This document shows positions 42,925 through 52,269 of a stretch of DNA of 64,000 nucleotides, in pieces. Source of the DNA: an uncultured Flavobacteriaceae bacterium (lineage in GTDB: Bacteria > Bacteroidota > Bacteroidia > Flavobacteriales > Flavobacteriaceae); assembly GCA_913062575.1 (NCBI GenBank), contig CAJXVT010000008.1:1-64000 (forward strand). The letters run 5' to 3'. Position 1 is the first letter of the stretch. Each line of letters opens with the position of its first letter. The notes beneath the pieces were generated by a model that saw only the letters and a program-made list of their open reading frames with translations, was not told where the DNA came from and ran no database searches. Made by a program: the position numbers and the translations under genes.

Positions 42925-45168
42925 ATGAAAATAGTAATAAATGCCTTATTTATATTAGGTTTTTTATCTGTTGCTGCACAAAATAAATTTTCAGGAACAA
43001 TAACAGATACACAAAATGAATCTTTATTTGGCGTAGATATATACGCTACAGAAATACACAAAGGAACAGTTACAGGTGAGAATGGTAACTACACATTAAA
43101 AAACTTACCCAATGGCATCGTAAAAATCTCTTTCTCCTATTTGGGATACCAAACAATTAGCAAATCTTTTAACTTTAATAATAAAGATATCGTGTTTGAT
43201 TTTCACATGATAGAATCTGTTTTTAAAATTGATGAAGTAATCATTTCAACACCCTTCAATAAATTACAGTCAGAAAATGTAATGAAAGTTGAAAGATTAA
43301 CAGCCGCTTCAATTAAAAGAACTGGCGCTCCAACACTTATTGCTGGATTAGAAAATATAGCTGGAGTTACACAAATATCTACCGGAACATCTATTGGAAA
43401 ACCAGTAATTAGAGGTTTAAGTGGCAATAGAGTTTTGGTCTATGCCCAAGGTGTTCGATTAGAAAATCAACAATTTGGAGACGAACACGGTTTGGGATTA
43501 AACAGTGGCGGAATTGAAAGTATTGAGGTAATTAAAGGACCTGCTTCTCTTTTGTATGGATCAGATGCATTAGGTGGCGTCTTATATTTGAATCCAGAAA
43601 AATTTGCTCCAGTAGATAAAGTGAGCGCTTCTGTAAACCAGCAGTTTTTTAGTAACACTCTTGGAAGCAATACTTCTATTGGATTTAAAACCTCTTCAGA
43701 AAAACTAAAATTTCTTGCAAGAATAGGTTCAAATGTTCATGCTGATTATAAAACGCCATTAGATAAACGAGTTACAAACACTCGGTTTAAAGAGAATGAT
43801 TTTAAACTTGGCTTAGGGTTTAACTCAACCAATTACACAAACGAGTTTAGATATAATTATAATCAAACTACACTAGGAATTACTGAAGGAATTGGAACAC
43901 AAACGACCAATAGAACTCCCGAAGAACCATTTCAAAAAATAGACAATCATATTTTTAGTTTACACAATCATTTTTTCTTTAAGAATTCTAAGTTAGATGT
44001 TGATGTAGGATATATTTTTAATGACAGAAACGAATTTGAAGAGCACCATGATGATGATTCTCATCATGATGAAGAGGAAGAGCCAGCTTTACGTTTAAAG
44101 TTAAAAACATTTAATTATAATGTAAAGTATCATTTACCAACTTTTAAAAACGGAATTGAAAGTATTTTAGGGTTGCAAGGAATGTCTCAATCCAACAAAA
44201 ACTTAGGAGAAGAATTGTTAATTCCGAATGCCAAGATTAATGATATTGGAATGTTCTACACCATACATAAGCTATGGAACACCTCTTCTATACAAGCTGG
44301 AGTTCGATTTGATGCAAGATCTTTAAAGACAGAAAAACATACCATTGTTCATGATGGTGATATTCATGAATTCAACGCTTTAGACAACAATTACACTAGC
44401 TTTACGGCTTCTTTAGGATACAAGTTTCTACTGTTTGACACAGTTACAACTCGTATTAATACAGCAAGTGGGTTTAGAGCTCCAAACTTAGCCGAATTAA
44501 CTTCTAATGGAGTACATCATGGAACCAATCGTTTTGAAGTAGGAAATTCAAATTTAGCCAATGAGAAAAACATTCAGTTAGATATTTCTTTAGAGTACAA
44601 AACAGATCATATAGAGCTTTTTGGAAATGGTTTTTACAATCATTTAAGCGATTATATTTACTTAGCACCAACTGGAGCTATTGAAGACGATGCACCTGTT
44701 TTTGAGTACACTCAAAACAATGCCAAATTATTTGGTGGAGAATTTGGATTCCATTTACATCCACATCCGATAGATTGGTTGCATTTAGAAAGTAGTTTTG
44801 AAATAGTGATTGGAAAACAACAAAGCGGTGCGTATTTACCCTTAATTCCAGCTAATACATTTAAGAATACAATCAGAACTGAATTTGAAATTAAAAACTG
44901 GCTTAAAAACGGGTATTCTAATATTACTCTAACCTCTACAATGAAACAAGATAATGTGAATCTATTTGAAAAACCAACAAATAGCTATCAACTGGTTTCT
45001 TTTGGTTTTGGAGGAGACGTAAGCATAAACTCATTCCGATTTAACACCACTTTTTCAATTAACAATTTATTCAACACCAAGTATATTCACCATTTATCTC
45101 GTTTAAAATCTGAAGAGATTTTAAATGCAGGTAGAAATATAGTGTTAGGATTTAGTTTTAAAGTGTAA
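42925..45168 (+). CDS. TonB-dependent receptor with a His/Asp/Glu-rich loop, probable metal importer
   Basis: The 747-residue protein has a signal peptide, a carboxypeptidase-regulatory-like domain (FSGTITDTQNESLFGVDIY), a plug (KPVIRGLSGNRVLVYAQGVR, GIESIEVIKGPASLLYGSDALGG) and a barrel that ends in VLGFSFKV. At about residues 371-388 an extracellular-type loop carries EEHHDDDSHHDEEEEP, like the metal-catching loops of zinc receptors of the ZnuD kind. With the exported His-rich protein just upstream this suggests uptake of zinc or another transition metal. No metal-responsive operator was recognised upstream. Confidence 0.9.
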   Translation: MKIVINALFILGFLSVAAQNKFSGTITDTQNESLFGVDIYATEIHKGTVTGENGNYTLKNLPNGIVKISFSYLGYQTISKSFNFNNKDIVFDFHMIESVFKIDEVIISTPFNKLQSENVMKVERLTAASIKRTGAPTLIAGLENIAGVTQISTGTSIGKPVIRGLSGNRVLVYAQGVRLENQQFGDEHGLGLNSGGIESIEVIKGPASLLYGSDALGGVLYLNPEKFAPVDKVSASVNQQFFSNTLGSNTSIGFKTSSEKLKFLARIGSNVHADYKTPLDKRVTNTRFKENDFKLGLGFNSTNYTNEFRYNYNQTTLGITEGIGTQTTNRTPEEPFQKIDNHIFSLHNHFFFKNSKLDVDVGYIFNDRNEFEEHHDDDSHHDEEEEPALRLKLKTFNYNVKYHLPTFKNGIESILGLQGMSQSNKNLGEELLIPNAKINDIGMFYTIHKLWNTSSIQAGVRFDARSLKTEKHTIVHDGDIHEFNALDNNYTSFTASLGYKFLLFDTVTTRINTASGFRAPNLAELTSNGVHHGTNRFEVGNSNLANEKNIQLDISLEYKTDHIELFGNGFYNHLSDYIYLAPTGAIEDDAPVFEYTQNNAKLFGGEFGFHLHPHPIDWLHLESSFEIVIGKQQSGAYLPLIPANTFKNTIRTEFEIKNWLKNGYSNITLTSTMKQDNVNLFEKPTNSYQLVSFGFGGDVSINSFRFNTTFSINNLFNTKYIHHLSRLKSEEILNAGRNIVLGFSFKV

Positions 45169-45188
45169 GGAACACATCATCTATTTTT

Positions 45189-45219
45189 AAAAGCGTTGCT
45201 AGAGAGCAACGCTTTTTTT
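45189..45219 (+). terminator. Intrinsic terminator after the TonB receptor gene
   Basis: Arms AAAAGCGTTGCT (45189-45200) and its complement (45205-45216) flank AGAG and run into a stretch of T. It lies 20 bases past the stop. Confidence 0.88.
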
Positions 45220-45323
45220 GTTTCTACCTGAAATTAAAAACGGGTAAAAGTACGTGTATCAATTTCATTCATTAATTATAGATTTATAGGTAGTATACAA
45301 TTACTTAATTTAAACTTCAAAAT

Positions 45324-45638
45324 ATGGCATTTTTAACAAGGAATCAAATTAAAGAGATTGTAAAAAAATCTCTTGAGAATGTAGCTGACTTTGATGGCGA
45401 TATTGAAGAGTTTCCAAGCAATGATTTTACCAGCATGCATCAATTATCTAAGCAAAAATTTTTAGAAGCTTTAAAAACTAATATTAATGAACATCAATAT
45501 TATAACCCGATTGGACAGGTAGCTGAAGGCAAACATTATGATGTTGCGCTATCAATTCATGAATTTAGTCAATGGAATAATATTACTGATTGCATCAATT
45601 ATATTAAGGAGTATCACACTGCACTTTGGAACGAATAA
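45324..45638 (+). CDS. Small helical protein of unknown function (patatin cluster, first gene)
   Basis: A 104-residue cytoplasmic protein, mostly helical and acidic. RNQIKEIVKKSLENVADFDGD followed by FTSMHQLSKQKFLEALKTNINE recalls the helix-loop-helix of carrier-type proteins, but there is no DSL phosphopantetheine site, so that idea is weak. The second half contains QVAEGKHYDVALSIHEFSQW. It is 8 bases before an exported barrel-like gene and two genes before a patatin. The family is not recognised. Confidence 0.6.
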   Translation: MAFLTRNQIKEIVKKSLENVADFDGDIEEFPSNDFTSMHQLSKQKFLEALKTNINEHQYYNPIGQVAEGKHYDVALSIHEFSQWNNITDCINYIKEYHTALWNE

Positions 45639-45646
45639 ATAGAGTT

Positions 45647-46870
45647 ATGAAAAAAAGAATTTTATTATTTGCTTTTGCCTTTATTAATCTAATTAGTGTT
45701 GCACAAATAACAACATTAACCTTAAAAGATTTTGACACAAAAATCAATACAGTTGGCAGTAAGTCAATTGAGGTGAATTTATTTTTTAATTTCCCGAATA
45801 AATACAAAGATTACATTGTTGATGAAGGAAGTATTAACAATGTTAACTCTTACCTATTAATTGGCAATATAAAAAAGAAAATTACCGAATCCCCTATTAA
45901 CAAAGGATTGAAATTTTCATTAAATATTGATATAGACAAATTAGCTGAAAGACTAGAAAACATAAGTCTAAATCACCAAATAGAAATTGAGAAAGATATA
46001 ATATTTGATATCTGGAATAATAACCAAGAGAATACAAGAATAAAAATAATAATTACAAATAATCAAATCACTAAATGGACTAAGAATGCTTTTAATAAAT
46101 TATCTAAAACCCAAAAAGAAGCTCTAATAAAAGAAAAAGGAGGAGCTGCAATCATAAGCAATAATAGTATTGACATTGGTCATGTTTCTGAGAGTGAATC
46201 AGCCTCTGGGAATGCTGAAGTTAATGTAAAATTCAAGTATCAGGATTATTGGAAAAACAGCTCGAAAATTGGATATTCTTTTGAAGGATTATTAAGCACC
46301 AATTCTAAAGATTCTTTAAATTATTTTTCTGCATATCCTTTCATTTCTAACTTCGGAAAATTAGGTGGCAAAAACAGTAGTTTTGACATTATTGGTAAGG
46401 TTGGTATAGAAGGTAATCAAGCCTTCACAAGCTGGAGGTTTAGTGCAAATGTTTCAATCCAAGGAATTATTCCTAACCTTATTAATTTAACAGCGGGAGA
46501 GAACAGGTTGCGACTGAAACCAGTAGTTAATATTGGTATAAAATATTATACTGAAGTAAAAAACAATAGAAAAGTAGTAACAGATAATGAAATTTCAAAT
46601 CAATTTTTTTCTGATTTTTATTATTACATACCAATTCATAAAACTTTTAGCTTAACTCTAAACGGAAAAGCTTTTTATGATATCAGTAAAAGAATAAATC
46701 CCGATAAAAAAATAAATTACAATTTTGATGCCATACTAGGGATGAGTATTGCCAAAGGTTTTAAAACCGTTTTCAAGTACACAAAAGGAAGCAATAGTGT
46801 TACTTTTGAAAAAGGAGATTTCTTTAGCATTGGTGTATTATCTGACATACTAAGTGGAATAAATCAATAA
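45647..46870 (+). CDS. Exported, probable outer membrane beta-barrel protein of unknown function
   Basis: The ATG at 45647 is chosen because it gives a normal signal peptide (MKKRILLFAFAFINLISVAQ); the frame stays open to a TTG 21 bases upstream. The 407-residue protein has a mixed first half and a second half of alternating strands (YSFEGLLSTNSKDSLNYFSAYPFI; KTFSLTLNGKAFYDIS; YNFDAILGMSIAKGFKTVFKYT) that reads like a barrel of 8 to 12 strands. It starts 8 bases after the small protein gene and ends 2 bases before the patatin gene. No family could be named. Confidence 0.6.
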   Translation: MKKRILLFAFAFINLISVAQITTLTLKDFDTKINTVGSKSIEVNLFFNFPNKYKDYIVDEGSINNVNSYLLIGNIKKKITESPINKGLKFSLNIDIDKLAERLENISLNHQIEIEKDIIFDIWNNNQENTRIKIIITNNQITKWTKNAFNKLSKTQKEALIKEKGGAAIISNNSIDIGHVSESESASGNAEVNVKFKYQDYWKNSSKIGYSFEGLLSTNSKDSLNYFSAYPFISNFGKLGGKNSSFDIIGKVGIEGNQAFTSWRFSANVSIQGIIPNLINLTAGENRLRLKPVVNIGIKYYTEVKNNRKVVTDNEISNQFFSDFYYYIPIHKTFSLTLNGKAFYDISKRINPDKKINYNFDAILGMSIAKGFKTVFKYTKGSNSVTFEKGDFFSIGVLSDILSGINQ

Positions 46871-46872
46871 CT

Positions 46873-48087
46873 ATGAGCACAAATTTCACACAAAACCAAA
46901 CCATTTTAGATTTGGTCGATCAAATTCCAACAGGAAAAGAATATTCAGATATTCTAGATGCTGAAGGGAATCAATATATAGATTTAGTGCAAGAAGGAGG
47001 TGGTGTATTAGGAATTGCGTTGGTTGGTTATACTTATATTTTAGAAAAAGCAGGAATTCGTTTTATGAGTTTGGCAGGTACTTCTGCTGGAGCTATCAAC
47101 ACTATGATGATGGCTGGCTTAGGAAAAATTCAGGAAGAAAAATCAGAAAAAATACTTGCTATTTTAAGCAATCAAAATTTATTTGATTTAGTTGATGGAC
47201 ATCACTCTGTTAGAAAAATAATTAACAAAGCCATTAAAAAAGAAAAAGGATTGGTTTGGATCTTAATTTGGAATGCAAGACGCATCTTTAATACCATGAA
47301 AAAAAAGTTAGGGTTGAACCCTGGTTCTTATTTTGAGTCATGGATTACTAAAGAATTAAGTCAGAATAATATCAATACTTTACATGACTTATTCGAATTA
47401 CGTAAAATTCTTCCTTCTTGCTTAAAGCATAGAGAAACAAATACTAAGGTTACAGATATTGAAGCTAGACTAGCAATTATCACATCAGACATTACAACAC
47501 ATACCAAAACTGTATTTCCAAAAATGGCAAAATTGTATTGGGAAAACCCAGAAACTATTTCGCCATCTATACTTGTCAGAGCATCGATGTCAATTCCGTA
47601 TTTTTTTGAACCTTTTATAGTAAATGACATACCAGACGAGGGCGATATACATAATTCTGACTGGAAAGATTATGCTAGTTATTCTGGACCTGTTCCTCCT
47701 TCTGTAAAATTTGTTGACGGCGGAATGTTGTCAAATTTCCCAATCAATGTTTTTCATAGAGAAGATGGTGGAGTTCCAAGAATGCCAACATTTGGTGCTC
47801 GTTTAAGTACCTTCAGAGAAGACTTTAGTACAACTGATAGTACAATGAGTATGAGTATGGCAATGATTAGTACCATGCGTCAAATTCACGATTATGATTT
47901 TCTATTACGTAATCCAGATTACAAACAATTAATTTGTAGAATTGGAGCTGATAAAGACTTCAATTGGTTAGACTTTAAGATGTCAGAAGATGATAAGGTG
48001 AACTTATTTAATTTAGGAGCAAAAGAAGCCGTGAAATTTCTAAATACTTTCAATTGGCAAGTCTATAAAGAGACTAGACAACTGTAG
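46873..48087 (+). CDS. Patatin-like phospholipase
   Basis: The 404-residue protein has the patatin core: the glycine-rich oxyanion loop QEGGGVLGIALVGY, the nucleophile elbow GTSAGAINTMMMAG (Ser near residue 74) and the catalytic Asp in FVDGGMLSNFPINVF. There is no signal peptide, so it is cytoplasmic or membrane-peripheral. Patatins release fatty acids from lipids. It is the last of three closely spaced genes, after a small helical protein and an exported barrel-like protein, and has a terminator behind it. No cyclic-nucleotide synthase is near, so a defence role is not indicated. Confidence 0.88.
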   Translation: MSTNFTQNQTILDLVDQIPTGKEYSDILDAEGNQYIDLVQEGGGVLGIALVGYTYILEKAGIRFMSLAGTSAGAINTMMMAGLGKIQEEKSEKILAILSNQNLFDLVDGHHSVRKIINKAIKKEKGLVWILIWNARRIFNTMKKKLGLNPGSYFESWITKELSQNNINTLHDLFELRKILPSCLKHRETNTKVTDIEARLAIITSDITTHTKTVFPKMAKLYWENPETISPSILVRASMSIPYFFEPFIVNDIPDEGDIHNSDWKDYASYSGPVPPSVKFVDGGMLSNFPINVFHREDGGVPRMPTFGARLSTFREDFSTTDSTMSMSMAMISTMRQIHDYDFLLRNPDYKQLICRIGADKDFNWLDFKMSEDDKVNLFNLGAKEAVKFLNTFNWQVYKETRQL

Positions 48088-48110
48088 TTTAATATTCCAT
48101 TTTAACTTAT

Positions 48111-48140
48111 AGCATTGTATTAAATACATTGCTTTTTTTT
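48111..48140 (+). terminator. Intrinsic terminator of the patatin cluster
   Basis: AGCATTGTA (48111-48119) pairs with TACATTGCT (48125-48133) with one mismatch around a 5-base loop and runs into eight T. It lies 23 bases after the patatin stop. Confidence 0.65.
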
Positions 48141-48178
48141 ATCAAAAAGCATACCGACTTATACTCAAAAAAACAGTA

Positions 48179-49486
48179 CTATTTCACATATTTCGTTTTC
48201 TTTAAAGTACTCATTACAATAAATGAAGCCAAGAAGAAAATTGCCAAACACAATACACTCATTTGCATAGATCCAGTAACTGAATTTAAAACCCCAAAGG
48301 TGATCATTCCAACAACAATGGCTATCTTTTCTGTAACATCATAAAAACTAAAGTACGTTGCATGATCCTCTGTTTCTGGTAACATTTTAGAATAGGTAGA
48401 ACGCGATAACGATTGTATTGCTCCCATTACCAATCCTATTAGCCCTCCTAAGCCATAAAAATATAGGTTCACATTTTCTTGATCTTTATTTAACATATAT
48501 GCAGAAAAACAAACCAACATCCACACAAGAATTGTAAGTTTTAATGCAAAAATATTTCCTTTTTTCTTAGACAATCTAGAGAAAATTGCCGCCCCAGCAA
48601 TAGCTACAAATTGAACTAATAATATAGCAGAAATTAACTCTGAAGTTTCTAAGCCTAGTTCTTTACTTCCAAAAATACCTGCCATCAAAATAATGGTTTG
48701 TACACCAATACTAAATAAGAAGAAACTAATTAAAAATGTTTTTAAAGAAGGTTGATGTTTTAGTTCTTTTAAAACAACCTTTAATTCATTCAAGCCTTTC
48801 CATAAAACCTTTTCTCCTTTGTCATATTGTCTCTTTTGGTTTGGTAATTTTTTATAGGTAATCTGTGCAAATCCTAACCACCATAATCCAACTAAAACAA
48901 ATGTTAATCGCGTTGCTAACCCTTTCTCTAACCCAAAAGTGTCATGCATTTCTACCAATACTAAACATATAATTAGCAATAAAATAGATCCAACATATCC
49001 ATTGATAAACCCTTTTGCACTCACCCTATCTTGGTCTTCAGGATGTGCAACTTCTGGTAAATATGCATTGTAAAACACAATACTTCCCCAAAAGCCAATA
49101 CTTGCTAAAATGGTAAATAAAATGGCAACCCAAAGTGTGGTTTCACCATCAAAGAAGAATAAACTCATTACAGACAATGATCCTAACAAACAAAATCCTT
49201 TTAAGAAATTTAATTTATTCCCTTTATAATCTGCAATACCAGATAAAATTGGTGACATAAATGCAACAATTAAAAACGAAAATGCCAAGGTATAATCATA
49301 TAAAGTTGTTGGGTTCCATTGTGTTCCTAAAAAGGTAACTTTACCTTCCATGTTCTGAAAGGATTCAGTCATACTAGAATAATAGATTGGAAACACTGCA
49401 GTACTAATTACTAGAGAGTATACTGAATTTGCCCAATCGTAAAAAGCCCAAGCTTTGATTAGTTTTTTATCACCAATTTTTAACAT
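48179..49486 (-). CDS. MFS transporter, UMF1/Atg22-like family
   Basis: The 435-residue protein has 12 predicted membrane helices. The N-terminus AWAFYDWANSVYSLVISTAVFPIYY is the mark of the UMF1 (Atg22-like) group. Later parts LSGIADYKGNKLNFLKGFCLLG and LGGLIGLVMGAIQSLSRSTYSKMLPE match as well. Family members export amino acids or unknown small molecules; the substrate here is not known. It stands alone, convergent with the patatin operon. Confidence 0.9.
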   Translation of the reverse strand: MLKIGDKKLIKAWAFYDWANSVYSLVISTAVFPIYYSSMTESFQNMEGKVTFLGTQWNPTTLYDYTLAFSFLIVAFMSPILSGIADYKGNKLNFLKGFCLLGSLSVMSLFFFDGETTLWVAILFTILASIGFWGSIVFYNAYLPEVAHPEDQDRVSAKGFINGYVGSILLLIICLVLVEMHDTFGLEKGLATRLTFVLVGLWWLGFAQITYKKLPNQKRQYDKGEKVLWKGLNELKVVLKELKHQPSLKTFLISFFLFSIGVQTIILMAGIFGSKELGLETSELISAILLVQFVAIAGAAIFSRLSKKKGNIFALKLTILVWMLVCFSAYMLNKDQENVNLYFYGLGGLIGLVMGAIQSLSRSTYSKMLPETEDHATYFSFYDVTEKIAIVVGMITFGVLNSVTGSMQMSVLCLAIFFLASFIVMSTLKKTKYVK

Positions 49487-49683
49487 GTAAGTTGAATTTA
49501 GTTAGTTTGAGAACACAATATAAACTTTTATCTTGTAATTGGAGTGGCGTTAAACTTTTTTGCAAGGTAGTTACCTCGGGTAAATATGTTTTTAATACAA
49601 ATACTCTTGATTGAAAAGAAGAATCATTTGTATAAACTGTAAGCAACTTTTAAGATATTCGACCAAAGTTTTAAATCAAAAAA

Positions 49684-50163
49684 ATGAAGAAATTAATCCT
49701 AGTTATGTTGATTGGACTATTTTTTAGCTGTACTACTAATGCGCAACAAAAAAAGACATCAACAAAGAAATATAAAATTACTAAAACAGAAACTGAGTGG
49801 AGAAATATATTATCAACTGAACAATATAATGTATTAAGAGAATCTGGTACAGAAAGGGCTTTTACGCATCCGTTTAATTACAACAAAGCAATTGGAACTT
49901 ATGTTTGCGCTGCTTGTAAAACACCTTTATACGAGTCTAAATACAAATATGATTCAAAATCTGGTTGGCCAAGTTTTGATAGAGCAATAAAAGAGAATGT
50001 TGAATTAAATGTAGATTATGAAATTGGGTATGCAAGAACAGAGTTAAAGTGTATTACTTGTGGTGGTCATTTAGGGCATTCTTTTGAGGATGGTCCGAGA
50101 GAAACTACAGGTGCTAGACATTGCATTAATGGAGCTGCTTTAAAATTTATTCCAAAAAACTAA
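49684..50163 (+). CDS. msrB: Exported peptide-methionine (R)-S-oxide reductase MsrB
   Basis: MsrB reduces R-methionine sulfoxide in damaged proteins. The 159-residue protein has a signal peptide with a possible lipobox (LIGLFFSC16), so it acts in the periplasm or as a lipoprotein, unlike the usual cytoplasmic form. It has the zinc cysteines CAAC and CITC, SKSGWPSFDRAI, GHLGHSFEDGP, and the catalytic Cys in RHCINGAAL. It lies 55 bases before a YfcC-type transporter gene and is possibly cotranscribed. Confidence 0.94.
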   Translation: MKKLILVMLIGLFFSCTTNAQQKKTSTKKYKITKTETEWRNILSTEQYNVLRESGTERAFTHPFNYNKAIGTYVCAACKTPLYESKYKYDSKSGWPSFDRAIKENVELNVDYEIGYARTELKCITCGGHLGHSFEDGPRETTGARHCINGAALKFIPKN

Positions 50164-50218
50164 TTCTCCATAAATAGAGAATAACCTATCTTTAGTTTTC
50201 AAACTTAAAGGTAAAGGC

Positions 50219-51712
50219 ATGAAAAAACATAAATTTCCAAGTGCACAAACAGTATTGTTATTAATTGCAATTGTTGTTGCATTATTAACTTGGTTAATTC
50301 CATCTGGTCAGTTTGATAGATTGTCCTATCAAAAAGAAGACAATACTTTTATTACCACAAATAACAGCGGAAGTAAAACCTTAGAAGCTTCACAAAAAAC
50401 CTTAACGGAATTAGGAATCAGTATTCCATTAGAGAAGTTTACCTCTGGCGCTATTTACAAACCTATTAGTATTCCTAATACTTATCAAAAGCTAGAAGCA
50501 AACCCACAAGGATTTAAAGAACTTGTGTTAGCCCCATTAAAAGGAATTATTCAAGTTGCAGATATTATTATTCTAGTACTTTTTATTGGAGGATTAGTGG
50601 CAATTGTGAATTATACTGGCGCTTTTGAAGCTGGTATTTCTAAACTCTCCGTAATTTTTAAAGGGAGAGAATATTTATTAATCATAATTATTACAACTTT
50701 GATAGCAATGGGCGGAACTACTTTTGGTTTGGCAGAAGAAACCATTGCCTTCTACCCTATTTTAGTTCCGGTTTTCTTAGCAGCTAAATATGATGCAATT
50801 GTGGCATTAGCTTCCATTTACATAGGTTCTTCAATTGGCACTATGGTTTCTACCATCAATCCGTTTAGTACAATTATTGCATCCAATTCTGCTGGAATTA
50901 ATTGGACAACAGGAATGAATGGGCGATTTATCATGTTGACTGTTGGTTTAATTATTTGTATTCTTTACATCATTAGATATGCACAGCGTGTCAAAAAAGA
51001 TCCCACAAAATCTCTTATTTTTGATCAAAAGGAAGAAATCGAACAACTATTCTTATACAATAGTACAGAAACTATAAAACTGACGTTTAAATTAAGATTA
51101 GTGCTTTTTATATTTGTATCATGTTTTATAGTAATGGTCTATGGAGTAAGTAACTTAGATTGGTGGTTTTTAGAAATGACTGGTGTATTTTTCGTAGGTT
51201 CAGTTCTAATCGGTGTTATTATGAGAATTAATGAAACAGTTTTTGTAAATACATTTATTAAAGGCGCAAATGAGCTTTTAGGAGTTGCCTTTATTATCGG
51301 TTTGGCTCGTGGAGTAACTGTTTTAATGGAAGATGGATTGATTAGCGACACGTTATTGTTCTACGCAAGTTCTGTTACTGATGGAATGCATAAAGGCCTA
51401 TTTATTAATACGATGTTATATGTGTATAGTGGTTTGTCATTTTTTATACCATCTTCATCAGGAATGGCAGTTTTAACAATGCCTGTGTTATCTCCTTTAG
51501 CAGATGGTGTTGGTATTGGTAGAGAGGCTGTGGTAAATGCTTATCAATATGGAATAGGTTTGTTTGCTTTTATCAATCCAACAGGGATCGTTTTAGCGTC
51601 ATTGGCAATTGTTAAAGTTAGTTTTGCAAAATGGTTGAAATTTGTAATGCCTTTAGTGATAATTTTAGCCATTCTTTCAATGATAGCATTAACCATTCAA
51701 GTATATTTGTAG
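50219..51712 (+). CDS. YfcC family membrane transporter
   Basis: The 497-residue protein has about 12 membrane helices. The start PSAQTVLLLIAIVVALLTWLIPSGQFDR and the long loop to PNTYQKLEANPQGFKELVLAPLKGI are typical of the YfcC family. GGTTFGLAEETIAFYPILVPV and IGSSIGTMVSTINPFSTIIASN form the transport-core repeats, with FFIPSSSGMAVLTMP-like SFFIPSSSGMAV in the second half. The family is related to dicarboxylate and arginine/basic amino acid carriers; the substrate is uncertain. The next gene starts 1 base past its stop. Confidence 0.9.
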   Translation: MKKHKFPSAQTVLLLIAIVVALLTWLIPSGQFDRLSYQKEDNTFITTNNSGSKTLEASQKTLTELGISIPLEKFTSGAIYKPISIPNTYQKLEANPQGFKELVLAPLKGIIQVADIIILVLFIGGLVAIVNYTGAFEAGISKLSVIFKGREYLLIIIITTLIAMGGTTFGLAEETIAFYPILVPVFLAAKYDAIVALASIYIGSSIGTMVSTINPFSTIIASNSAGINWTTGMNGRFIMLTVGLIICILYIIRYAQRVKKDPTKSLIFDQKEEIEQLFLYNSTETIKLTFKLRLVLFIFVSCFIVMVYGVSNLDWWFLEMTGVFFVGSVLIGVIMRINETVFVNTFIKGANELLGVAFIIGLARGVTVLMEDGLISDTLLFYASSVTDGMHKGLFINTMLYVYSGLSFFIPSSSGMAVLTMPVLSPLADGVGIGREAVVNAYQYGIGLFAFINPTGIVLASLAIVKVSFAKWLKFVMPLVIILAILSMIALTIQVYL

Positions 51713-51713
51713 T

Positions 51714-52244
51714 ATGGATGTAAGTTATTTACCGAGCGTTATCAAACAGTTTGAATACAATAAAAGTTTAGGAGACAAAACCTTTAAACAATTAACAAAA
51801 GAGCAATTATTTTGGCGTTATAATGATGAAAGTAACTCGGTTGCTACTTTAGTGAAACACATTTCTGGAAATATGCTTTCTCGTTGGACAAATTTTTTAA
51901 CTGAGGATGGAGAAAAGCCATGGAGAAAAAGAGACGAAGAATTTATCAACTCTTATAGTACAAAGGATGAATTGATTGCTGATTGGGAAAAAGGTTGGCA
52001 ATGTTTGTTTGAAAACTTGCATAAAATCACTCCAGACAATAGTGATACAATTGTTTATGTTAGAAATGAAGGACATACAATTGCAGAAGCTATTAATAGA
52101 CAATTATGCCATTATTCATACCACATTGGACAAATCGTTGTACTAGGAAAAATGTCTAAAAATAACGATTGGAAAACCTTGTCAATTGCTAAAAATGCTT
52201 CGAAAGATTTTAATGAAAAAGCCTTTGCAAAAAACAAAATCTAA
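51714..52244 (+). CDS. DUF1572 (DinB-like) protein
   Basis: The 176-residue protein fits the DUF1572 branch of the DinB/YfiT four-helix superfamily: DKTFKQLTKEQLFWRYNDESNSVATLVKHISGNMLSRW at the start and QLCHYSYHIGQIVVLGKM near 130, which carry the His residues of the presumed metal site. Such proteins are thought to be thiol- or metal-dependent transferases, but this branch is uncharacterised. It is coupled to the transporter gene (stop and ATG one base apart). Confidence 0.82.
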   Translation: MDVSYLPSVIKQFEYNKSLGDKTFKQLTKEQLFWRYNDESNSVATLVKHISGNMLSRWTNFLTEDGEKPWRKRDEEFINSYSTKDELIADWEKGWQCLFENLHKITPDNSDTIVYVRNEGHTIAEAINRQLCHYSYHIGQIVVLGKMSKNNDWKTLSIAKNASKDFNEKAFAKNKI

Positions 52245-52269
52245 TGTGCTTTACTGAAGGTTTAAAATC

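Noticed and set aside
46873-48087. The patatin as effector of an anti-phage (CBASS-type) system
   Set aside because: No cyclic-nucleotide synthase, ubiquitin-like or other defence gene is in the cluster.
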